Shown: in pieces, positions 44,234 through 52,247 of the stretch
Layout of the letters: every line of letters begins with the position of its first letter
How positions within the stretch are numbered: the stretch's first letter is position 1
From: Burkholderiales bacterium
Lineage (GTDB): Bacteria > Pseudomonadota > Gammaproteobacteria > Burkholderiales > Burkholderiaceae_A
Length of the DNA stretch: 64,000 nucleotides
Reading direction: 5' to 3'
Assembly: GCA_027486725.1 (NCBI GenBank)
Contig: JAIXOP010000015.1
Span: 341,950-405,949, forward strand
Notes under the pieces: generated by a model
Told to the model about the DNA's origin: nothing
Databases searched by the model: none
What the model saw: the letters and a program-made list of their open reading frames with translations, nothing else
Position numbers and translations under genes: made by a program

Positions 44234-47020
44234 TCACGACCCCTTGGGCAGAACGTCGGGATTCCATGCGCCGAAAATCATAGATGCCAGCTGAGAAGTC
44301 AGTTTTTCACTACCGGCACCTGGGTAAACATGGTTAACATCGCTAAAGTCAGACGCCTGCATCTCAAAGGCTTCCCAATCTACAAAGTGTGCATCAAGGC
44401 TTGAAACTAGCGACTCATAAAGCGACAACCAGTTGTTCGCTGGCCCTTTTGACCCCGTTGACGAAAGGTAACGACGATCGATGGGATGAACAAATACAAT
44501 CACACGATCCGTTACTGCCTGAAGATGACGAAGCCCGGTGAGCCAAAAATCAACGGCAACTTGGTTCGTTTCAACTAAACCAAGGAACACCTGCCTTACC
44601 TCACTTTCACGCTTAAGCTTCCAAGCTGGCATCAACTTGCCGTTTCCTGTCGTTGAGTCTTGAACCATACGTTTCGCGATATTCGGCGCCCCCGCACGCG
44701 CTGAGATCCAGGAAAAGTCACCTCCCAATTCATCTGAAGGCAGCACATCACCGGTAAAATGCTGCGCTGTTAGCCGAATACTTCCGGCAGGTGGGATGAC
44801 TGATAAGAGCATCGGGTCAAGCTCATAGATTGCCATCGGAATTCTATGCTCAACCACCTCACACTGTCGACATACAAAATCGCAGACGTTGGCGATACTT
44901 TCGCAATCGATTGCCGGGAGTCCGATATTTACCGACTGCCAAGAAAAGCCATTTTTAGCAACAATCGAATCAAATGTTGGCGGCCGAAATCCTCGAAATA
45001 CACCGGACGATCCGATGACAGGGACTATCGGGGCGCTTGTGGTGTTTAAATATTCTGGGAAGCGCCGTATGAACTGAAGAACACGGTTTATTCTGGCAGT
45101 TATTTGCACTTGACTCGAAACCAGAGGACTTTGATGTTGGCCATTACTTGAATTATTGCTTAGATGATCCGGCAATCTACCTCCAGCGCGAATCAAAATG
45201 CTCGAGATCGATGAAAGGGAACATTCGGCAAGCGTTACGACAAGATCTTGATCTATCTTTACGGCGAATACTCTTTCAAGTTCGACGGTTAGAGCAACGA
45301 AACTCAAGGAATCCATTCCAGCCTCAAGCAAAGACTTACTTCGCAATATGCGACAAATGTCCAATTCGGGGCTAATTTGAACCACTGTCTTGAGCAACAA
45401 CTTTTCTACAGGGTCTACGCCATCAAACCCAGAGTTTTCTAGTTCTCTTTCAAAAGCCGACTGGACCAATGAGGCTATCGCTTTACGGTCCGACTTGCCA
45501 CTTACATTCGTGGGAAACTTAGGCAAACAAACTATGCGTGATGGAACCATATAGTCAGGCAATGCATCTCGCGTTGCGCTTAAAATTCCCGAGGTATTCA
45601 CATCATTGCTCTCTAGTGCAACAACTACACACGCGGCCGAAATTGCACCGGGGGGCCATGACAACGCCGCTACATTCACCAACGGAAAAGCGGAACGTAC
45701 AACGGCCTCTATTGCCCCAAGCTCTACCCGAAAGCCTCGAACTTTGACTTGATTATCTGCCCTCCCGAGAAACCGAACCTCCCCTAACTCGTCGCAAACA
45801 GCGAGGTCTCCTGTTCTGTAGAACACGTCATCGAATCCCGGCATTGTTACAAAACTTTGCGCAGTGCGCGGTTGGTTGTCAAGATATCCCTTGGCTACCT
45901 GTCGACCGCTTAGAAGCAACTCACCACATTCGCCGGGTCTACACCTTTCAAGTTCATTATTTACTACGGTCAACGTCATTCCTGGGAATGCTGAGCCAAT
46001 CGGTGCAAGATTATTCGGAGCCTCGGCATTACTACCAGGGGACAATTCATAACGTGCACATGCGATTGTTGCCTCAGTTGGACCATACCAGCTTTCAATG
46101 CGACTGTTTGGCGCGGCAGCCGCCCATCTATGCGCTAAATCCATGGGAAGCGCCTCACCGCAGAACATGCTCCAGCGCAGAGACGGAAATGCGCATTTTT
46201 CCAATTGCCCTTGGAGCTTCATTTGATATGCTAATGTAGGCACTGAGAACCAGCACGTAATTCTGTTTTTACGAATGTAGTCTGCTGGAGACGCTAAGTC
46301 GCTTGCACTAGGCACAACCAGATGTGCTCCATTCGTCCATGCAACCAGCAAATCGTGAACTGACAAATCAAAAGTTAGCTCAAAGGTTTGTGAAAGCCGG
46401 TCATCCGGTTTTACGTCCATTACTGTCTCAACTGCATCAAGATACCCAGTTAAATTCCCATGACTTATCGGCACTCCCTTTGGTTCACCTGTACTACCAG
46501 ACGTAAAAAGAATGTACGCACACTGATCGACAGAAATTTTCTTTGGCGGAAGATAGTCTCTGCTCATTGAAGGATACTCATCGTTATCGCAATCGACTTT
46601 TACTATCCGTAAGCGATTGCGTAAGCTGGCCTCCGTCGAAATAATCTCCTCAAGTTTTGCCATGGACTTGGCGTCACAAATAACCTCTGTTGCACCGGAC
46701 CGCTTAAGAACATCAAGAGTTCTATTCAAGGGGCGGTGAATATTGATGGGCACAAAGGTAGAACCACCTAGTAATGCCGAAAGGATACCGACGTACGACG
46801 AAAAACTACGATCAGCAATCACCGCCGTTACTGTGGGCTCAACTTCGGAAGGTCGTAATCTAAGACGCAAACTAATGCAGCACGCGGCAGCAAGCAATTC
46901 CTTGTAAGTCCAACACCCACCATTGACTGTTAACGCAGGATTATCAGCATAGTTACCCGCGCTGACCACAATACGTTCGCCTATGTTCCAAGTCTCTGGA
47001 GATTCAGATGCATACGACAT
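44234..47020 (-). CDS. Adenylation - carrier protein - SGNH fusion (DltA/DltC/DltD-like)
   Basis: A 928-residue three-domain enzyme. Residues ~1-520 are an adenylation domain: LFTSGSTGEPKGV (171-183), FDLSVHDLL (217-225), FCGEALP with Cys287, YGPTEAT (312-318), YRTGDLAV (401-408), and Lys509 in NVSGKSDRK. FDLSVxDL and the Cys in FCGE are features of D-alanine-activating DltA. A carrier domain follows with Ser571 in LEAGMDSLSF as phosphopantetheine site. From ~655 comes an SGNH-like domain: IGSSGVFRGF (Ser672 candidate nucleophile), SVNIGLPA (Asn698) and DVNHVYPG (Asp894, His897). DltD has this fold. Read together: activates an amino acid, loads it, and transfers it to an acceptor. No membrane helix is visible, so it should act in the cytoplasm. 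Substrate and acceptor are inferred. Confidence 0.82.
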   Translation of the reverse strand: MSYASESPETWNIGERIVVSAGNYADNPALTVNGGCWTYKELLAAACCISLRLRLRPSEVEPTVTAVIADRSFSSYVGILSALLGGSTFVPINIHRPLNRTLDVLKRSGATEVICDAKSMAKLEEIISTEASLRNRLRIVKVDCDNDEYPSMSRDYLPPKKISVDQCAYILFTSGSTGEPKGVPISHGNLTGYLDAVETVMDVKPDDRLSQTFELTFDLSVHDLLVAWTNGAHLVVPSASDLASPADYIRKNRITCWFSVPTLAYQMKLQGQLEKCAFPSLRWSMFCGEALPMDLAHRWAAAAPNSRIESWYGPTEATIACARYELSPGSNAEAPNNLAPIGSAFPGMTLTVVNNELERCRPGECGELLLSGRQVAKGYLDNQPRTAQSFVTMPGFDDVFYRTGDLAVCDELGEVRFLGRADNQVKVRGFRVELGAIEAVVRSAFPLVNVAALSWPPGAISAACVVVALESNDVNTSGILSATRDALPDYMVPSRIVCLPKFPTNVSGKSDRKAIASLVQSAFERELENSGFDGVDPVEKLLLKTVVQISPELDICRILRSKSLLEAGMDSLSFVALTVELERVFAVKIDQDLVVTLAECSLSSISSILIRAGGRLPDHLSNNSSNGQHQSPLVSSQVQITARINRVLQFIRRFPEYLNTTSAPIVPVIGSSGVFRGFRPPTFDSIVAKNGFSWQSVNIGLPAIDCESIANVCDFVCRQCEVVEHRIPMAIYELDPMLLSVIPPAGSIRLTAQHFTGDVLPSDELGGDFSWISARAGAPNIAKRMVQDSTTGNGKLMPAWKLKRESEVRQVFLGLVETNQVAVDFWLTGLRHLQAVTDRVIVFVHPIDRRYLSSTGSKGPANNWLSLYESLVSSLDAHFVDWEAFEMQASDFSDVNHVYPGAGSEKLTSQLASMIFGAWNPDVLPKGS

Positions 47021-47029
47021 TGTTTATCC

Positions 47030-48991
47030 TTAAACGTAACTGCGTTGCAGGGGGTGACCGAGAGCAGTGAGCAAAGTTGACGCACCATCAGTGTAGAAAG
47101 GTGCAGTCTCCCCGTTTACGGCACGCTCGATTGGCTCAAGGAACATTGGCCAAAATAGCTCGTATCGATTTGCCATTGATACATCAGGATAATCCAAATC
47201 GTAGCTGAATCGCGCCATTAGATCTTTAAGATAGATCTCCACCATTCTTACTTGCTCGAGGCTTAAACCCTCACGATACTTTAAAAAATTTTCGGTCATC
47301 AATGGCCTTACAAGATTCTCTCGTGGCCCGCCGGGAACCGCCAACCCTGAGGCATACTCGGTCTTATAAAAGTCAATCATTGCACGATCATAGGGCACAT
47401 CAAGGAATCCGCAAAGCGCTTCGAGTACAGACTCAGGGTTGCTAACGAGATCCTCATATCGCTGAAAGAAGACTCTCTCTTGACCCAGATGTGCGAGCGC
47501 CGCAAGGCCTCCAAGCTGGTCTTCACGCCAAACCTCCAGCGCCCGAAGGCTAGAGCCAAATTTGTTTCCAAATGCACCCCCTTTTCGATTTATTGCTGAG
47601 AGCAAGAAGTCGCGAGGATCTCTCACTTGGAATACAAACTTCGCACTAGGAAAGTGTTGGAGGATAAAGAACAATTGGCGGTGTATATTGTTCTCTTTGA
47701 TAAAGATAATCCGTTTTCCTGTTAAGCCGGACAACTCGCAAAATACCTGTCGCGCGAGTTCCCCGAACGATGGCGTCTCACGCTTCGATAGCCAATTCGA
47801 AAAGATACGCGCCGCCTCGGGGGACCGCATTCTTGTGAGTCGCTGACATACAGCATTCTCGAGTTCCGCCCATACTGCATTCCCACGCTCAGCACCAATT
47901 AGCGCATGCCAACTCAGACCAACATCCCGACACAAGTGGTATGGGGGGGGAGCGCCGATGTCAGGATGACTGTTAAGGATCGCGGTAATGAGGTTAGATC
48001 CGGAGCGCTCTGAACAGATAAGGAAAACGTACGAAGGCTCGGGATGAATTGCTGAAGGCAATACAGTCAATGAGGCAGGTTGCTGCTGGGTAGGCGAGCC
48101 ATATCCAAATTGATTAAGCATCGGGTGCACTATTTTCTCCACCCGTTCATGAAGTTTTTTATGCCCTTCATTACGCCACCCAGTTGACTCGACGATATTA
48201 ATTGACGTTCGCTTCTCAACGATCACAGTCTCATTTGCCGGTGGATAAAGATGTTGACCAGACCAAGATAGTTCTGCAAGAGACTCGCTTGCGAAATAAC
48301 TCACGTCGCTCCCGAGCCCAGCCCAGCCAAGAACCTGTCTAACAAGAGTCCGGGGCGAGGTGGAAAAATCCTCATACCGCAGGACAAACTTACGATTACC
48401 GAGAATATCGGACCATTGTTCTAACCTTGTTTGCCGAGCTAGCCAAGCTCTTGACTGCTGTAGAGCCATTTGCTCGTCACGTTTACGAAGCCAACTCGAC
48501 GCGACCGCACGCGGATCACGGATAAGATTTAAGACACGCAGTTCGACTTCAGGGAGTTGTGAGAATGCCAAACCAATTTCAGGCGACTTCGACGTGTCAA
48601 TTAAAGTATTTACATTCTTGATTGAAGCAATTGAACGCACGACATTGCGAATATCATGTAGGTAGTCTGCGTGGAGATTAGATAGCGCTGCAAGCGCAGT
48701 AGCATCGCCCCAGCTAGAGACCTTTGACGCACTCTGCACGAACGCCATCTGTCGCTCTTCTACTTTCTGTATCGCGGCATGAGGAGATACACCAAAAACT
48801 TCTCGTACGACATCGGACCATATCGGACAAGCCTGGAGGCAAGAGCCGCATGTGCAGGCTTCGTTGCGCGCATAGGCACCCCAGAAATCACGAAGCTGTC
48901 CCATATTAAAGGTGCCCGCCCCCTGGGTCAGCAATAGCGAAAGCAAAGTGCTTCCCGTACGGCCAGAGCCAGCAATTGTGACTATCTTCAT
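47030..48991 (-). CDS. Tandem two-domain sulfotransferase
   Basis: A 653-residue protein with two sulfotransferase domains. Domain 1 begins VTIAGSGRTGSTLLSLLL (5'-phosphosulfate loop, residues 5-22) and has the PAPS 3'-phosphate segment VLNLIRDPRAVASSWLRKRD (153-172). The domain 1 region ACTCGSCLQACPIW (45-58) is the Cys-rich stretch common in bacterial sulfotransferases. Domain 2 begins at ~320 with FLICSERSGSNLITAILNSHPDI and has FVFQVRDPRDFLLSAINRKG. Both loops look intact, so both halves could be active. It lies 10 bp upstream of the adenylation-SGNH gene and 59 bp after the next sulfotransferase gene on the same strand. Confidence 0.88.
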   Translation of the reverse strand: MKIVTIAGSGRTGSTLLSLLLTQGAGTFNMGQLRDFWGAYARNEACTCGSCLQACPIWSDVVREVFGVSPHAAIQKVEERQMAFVQSASKVSSWGDATALAALSNLHADYLHDIRNVVRSIASIKNVNTLIDTSKSPEIGLAFSQLPEVELRVLNLIRDPRAVASSWLRKRDEQMALQQSRAWLARQTRLEQWSDILGNRKFVLRYEDFSTSPRTLVRQVLGWAGLGSDVSYFASESLAELSWSGQHLYPPANETVIVEKRTSINIVESTGWRNEGHKKLHERVEKIVHPMLNQFGYGSPTQQQPASLTVLPSAIHPEPSYVFLICSERSGSNLITAILNSHPDIGAPPPYHLCRDVGLSWHALIGAERGNAVWAELENAVCQRLTRMRSPEAARIFSNWLSKRETPSFGELARQVFCELSGLTGKRIIFIKENNIHRQLFFILQHFPSAKFVFQVRDPRDFLLSAINRKGGAFGNKFGSSLRALEVWREDQLGGLAALAHLGQERVFFQRYEDLVSNPESVLEALCGFLDVPYDRAMIDFYKTEYASGLAVPGGPRENLVRPLMTENFLKYREGLSLEQVRMVEIYLKDLMARFSYDLDYPDVSMANRYELFWPMFLEPIERAVNGETAPFYTDGASTLLTALGHPLQRSYV

Positions 48992-49050
48992 TTTTCCGCT
49001 GCTTCCTTGTTCCCATTGAGGATTAAAAAGGTTTACTTACAAGGGTTAAT

Positions 49051-49683
49051 TTAGTTATCGTAGTGAGGAAACCTCTCAAAATCTGCACTATACAAGGAAC
49101 GTACAATTGACCGGGATACGTTCGAAAGTTTTTCACTGGAAACTGCCGAACTTGGATTCGACTTGTTTATATGCGGTAGCACCACCTTCCCAAGCCCCGA
49201 AATTTCGGCAATCTTAGGCCATTTATTCTTAAGGTCTTCAAGATGATAGACTTCATCTAACCCAGTTGCCCCGCTTGGGTTCTGTGTATAGTCAACCTGA
49301 GGTCTAAAAAACCAATGGTTTGGGTGCGTTGGTTCCAGAATTTCTGTGAGGTCCTCCTCTACGAAAGCATTTAGCCCTTTCCGCTTGGCTATATCCAAAT
49401 AGCGGTAGAAGGAGATTAGTCGCTCGTAAGGGTTACGCACCACTGCGAACTTAAAGTAGTTTGTATATTGAACCCTGCTGAGGTAGCAGTTATCGATATA
49501 GTCGCGGAGGAGCAAATGCGCCAGCCTGGGTGGAGCGACCTCACCTCGCACACGCGGACGCAGCAGCAAAGGCGCACGGTTCTGCCAAGTGAGGTTTAGA
49601 GCTTTCAAAAAGGCATGCTCAATGCTTTGGCCGCCACACTTTGGGATATGGACAAAAAGGGTTTGGTGGTGATGCGAAATCAT
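49051..49683 (-). CDS. Sulfotransferase, carbohydrate type (Sulfotransfer_2-like)
   Basis: A 210-residue protein starting MISHHHQTLFVHIPKCGGQSIE, where HIPKCGGQS is the 5'-phosphosulfate loop of the heparan/chondroitin-type carbohydrate sulfotransferases. The 3'-phosphate segment is FKFAVVRNPYERLISFYRYLD. The remainder (QVDYTQNPSGATGLDEVYHLEDL) is also typical of family members that act on glycans. I used the ATG rather than a TTG two codons earlier. It is the first gene of the minus-strand accessory operon that continues with the tandem sulfotransferase and the adenylation-SGNH gene. The acceptor is unknown. Confidence 0.85.
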   Translation of the reverse strand: MISHHHQTLFVHIPKCGGQSIEHAFLKALNLTWQNRAPLLLRPRVRGEVAPPRLAHLLLRDYIDNCYLSRVQYTNYFKFAVVRNPYERLISFYRYLDIAKRKGLNAFVEEDLTEILEPTHPNHWFFRPQVDYTQNPSGATGLDEVYHLEDLKNKWPKIAEISGLGKVVLPHINKSNPSSAVSSEKLSNVSRSIVRSLYSADFERFPHYDN

Positions 49684-51582
49684 GAGCAAACTCTATTTAA
49701 CGTATAACAAAAAAAGTAAGTCCTAATTGACGCCGAGCCTCTTTTTTAATCAGACCAAATATTATTGCCATGAACTTCCTACACTTCACGACCGTTTGGA
49801 TGAGCAGTCGCTTACTGTGCGCCAAGCGTAATGGAATTTCGGTATCCACACAATCTTTAAGCCAGAATAGATCTTTTGTTTTAGATTTATCCAGCGAATA
49901 CCGTATGGAGGCCCTTGCACAAATGTCCTCTTTTGGTTGCTATTGTGATATTAGCATTACTAGTGTTTATTTATTCAAGCTTTGGTGCGATTAAAACGGA
50001 TCGCAGTTCTTCCGCGAGGGTTTGAGATTCGCACTTGCACTTGGTGGGTTGCACATCAAGGTCATAATCAAGCGATGATTATTGAATTTCTCATTTAGGC
50101 TTTCGTTGACTCTCATTTTCCAAGGCGTTTCGGCTTTGAACGGGAGATTGAGTTGTCTTTTTCCAGCCGCCCATTGCATCAAGCATATCTGGCGAGCTTT
50201 ATTCCATTGACACCTTTTAAAATCATTGCACTGCTACGCTAGTTGATAAACTATTAATACACTTGGGTTTGACCGGTAGATCTTATCTAGCCACCCACAT
50301 TATGGTACAGAGTTGATTTGATGAGCGCATCAATCATCGTCGATCACTGGAACTTGTTGCCGTTGTTGCAGCCATCGAACATAAAGCCTTCTCTTCATAC
50401 TCGTTTGGACACCTGTGATACCCTAGGTTTACCCAATTGTTGCGGTTGCGCTTTGCAGGGCTCTTGAGAAGCGTCTGCCTCCCCGAAACCGTTCAAATTA
50501 GGGCAGTTCGTTCTTTACCCGTTTCCCTGCCTTCCCATCGCAGGCCCCCCCCCTATTTACACCATCCCATAGGTAATCTGTTGAGCTATTGCGCGTTGCT
50601 TCAGTCATCGATCTCTCGGTCGGCGGCATCCGGTGTGCATATATACCACTTCTATCCAACGTGTTTCATCATCCTTTGGGTTATTTTTTGGGTAATTATC
50701 GGCCAACTGCATGTCGGAGTTTCTTTTAACTCAGTTGCACGCTTTACATTTTTTTCATCAGTTCGTTAATGCCCTTAGTGCGAAGAGCTTCTCCGGCCGC
50801 AATCTTCTTTATACGGCCGCATTCCTTCTCGGGACGTGTCAAAACTCGCTTCATCATCTCCGCGCGTATCGCAGAACCTCTCTCGCGGCCCATAGGTCGA
50901 GGGCCCACCGATACCCTGTGTCCTCGCCATCTACGCTACATAAATACGGTCGGCTTTCTGCGCGGCCTGTTCTATCGGCTCATCGAGAAAGCTCACGTAG
51001 TTCAACATAGCGTTCCAGGTGTTAAGAGCCATTGTTTTAAAATGATCTTTATTTTAAGAGCCCAGAATATATCCACTATTGAGTCGCATCACTGAGATTT
51101 ATCTCATCGGGCTTGACGCGTGGTTGCCGGAACTGCAATCAACGGCTTACGTTTTGCTTCAGCTTGAATTAGCCAAAGAGCGGCGTAGTGGGGATTAGCA
51201 TTCTAAGGTATATAATCTTAGAAAAAGAATCAGAGACCACCGTGAGCATCCGAGCCACCAGATCCGCCACTTTTTTCGGCCGTTGTTGATGGAGTTGGGC
51301 CTCCCAATAATTGCACCATCAGAGTAGTGAAGTTATATATCTAAGCTAGACTTTTACTTTTACAGACCTATTATTTGAGCATATTCATCTTAACAAACCT
51401 TTCAATCCTTACGATTCGGTTGGGATGCCCTTGCTCAGACACCGCGGCCACCGTATAGTTGGTTATAATCTTACTTCTATAGCGTAGTGTTGCCGTTGCG
51501 CGAACTCGCTCGTGGCGGCCGGGAGCTCCAGATTTGGAGTACGACACATCTTGGCAGCAATCGTCCTAAGGTTGTAGTTATA
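49684..51582. other. AT-rich gap of 1.9 kb without a convincing gene
   Basis: Base composition is clearly lower in GC than the flanking core genome and no frame longer than about 110 codons has recognisable similarity, a ribosome site or codon use like the neighbours. It separates two divergent units (sulfotransferase operon to the left, sulfotransferase and glycosyltransferase genes to the right), so it must contain their promoters. A 7-bp inverted repeat with TATAAT in its loop lies at 51201-51223. A Cys-rich 48-codon frame at 50321-50467 (ends PNCCGCALQGS) lacks a ribosome site. The stretch may be the relic of decayed genes. Confidence 0.6.
51201..51223. promoter_or_regulatory. Inverted repeat enclosing TATAAT
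   Basis: TTCTAAG and CTTAGAA are perfect 7-bp inverted arms around GTATATAAT. The loop contains TATAAT (51211-51216), which could be a -10 box, or the repeat could be an operator. There is no clear -35 hexamer at 17-bp spacing. Confidence 0.35.
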
Positions 51583-52230
51583 ATGAAATTTCAAAGCGAT
51601 TGCTCCAACACTCAAGCCGCAAGGTTAATCCTTGTCTGCGGTCCATGGAGCAGCGGCACCTCAGCTGTAGCGGGCGCCCTATGCAAGTTGGGGTGTGCTG
51701 CGGTTGGCCCTTTTTTTAAGGTCAACGACCCCATGACCCCCGAAACTTTTGAGACAGAGGCTTTGAGAAGTCTTCTCATTGGACTTCGATCTGAACTTGA
51801 CTTTAGCCCCCGTGTTTCCGACGAAGTGGCGGATGAAAGGATTGGAAAGTTTTCCTCCGAGCTTCTTTCAAAGGCGGGGAGGCAGGCCGTGGAACGGCCA
51901 ATTCTGCTCAAGCACGCCTTACTAGCTTTTTATATCCACCACTTTTCAAAGTACTTTGATGTCTCGGTGGTTGGCGTTATGCGGTCGTTAACCAAGATTG
52001 AGTCAACGCGGGTTCGAAGAGGGTGGCCGCCGAGTTTCGGCCGTCTTGGAGCAATAAAGCTTTATTCGCAGCTATTCAGTGTAGCGGTACAGCACGACTT
52101 CCCACTGGCATTGATTCGCTTTTCGGAAGTTCAATCCGATCCCCAGTGCATTGAGAACCTCGGTCGACATCTTGGTCTTGAGCCGACTCCCGATGAGATC
52201 GCGGCAGCGCTGGCGTTTCTCTCTCGATAA
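51583..52230 (+). CDS. Sulfotransferase-like protein
   Basis: A 215-residue protein whose start LILVCGPWSSGTSAVAGALCKLG (from about residue 15) resembles the phosphate-binding loop of bacterial sulfotransferases and P-loop enzymes (GxxxSGTS). A second PAPS-binding-like segment is VSVVGVMRSLTKIESTRVRRGW, and LALIRFSEVQSDPQCIENLGRHLGLEP is the typical C-terminal recruiting segment with the glycan sulfotransferase-like 'D-P' turn. The ATG at MKFQSDC was chosen; earlier sequence is not similar to anything. It lies 17 bp upstream of the glycosyltransferase gene on the same strand, so the two are likely one unit. The PAPS dependence is inferred. Confidence 0.7.
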   Translation: MKFQSDCSNTQAARLILVCGPWSSGTSAVAGALCKLGCAAVGPFFKVNDPMTPETFETEALRSLLIGLRSELDFSPRVSDEVADERIGKFSSELLSKAGRQAVERPILLKHALLAFYIHHFSKYFDVSVVGVMRSLTKIESTRVRRGWPPSFGRLGAIKLYSQLFSVAVQHDFPLALIRFSEVQSDPQCIENLGRHLGLEPTPDEIAAALAFLSR

Positions 52231-52247
52231 ACTTTGGCAGTTCGCTT

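Noticed and set aside
50321-50467. 48-codon Cys-rich frame that might be a modified-peptide precursor
   Set aside because: No ribosome site, no modifying enzyme with a clear match next to it, and no similar frames nearby.
50437-51095. Overlapping plus-strand frames of 99-110 codons in the gene-poor gap
   Set aside because: They lack ribosome sites and similarity to known proteins, and three frames overlap in the same DNA.
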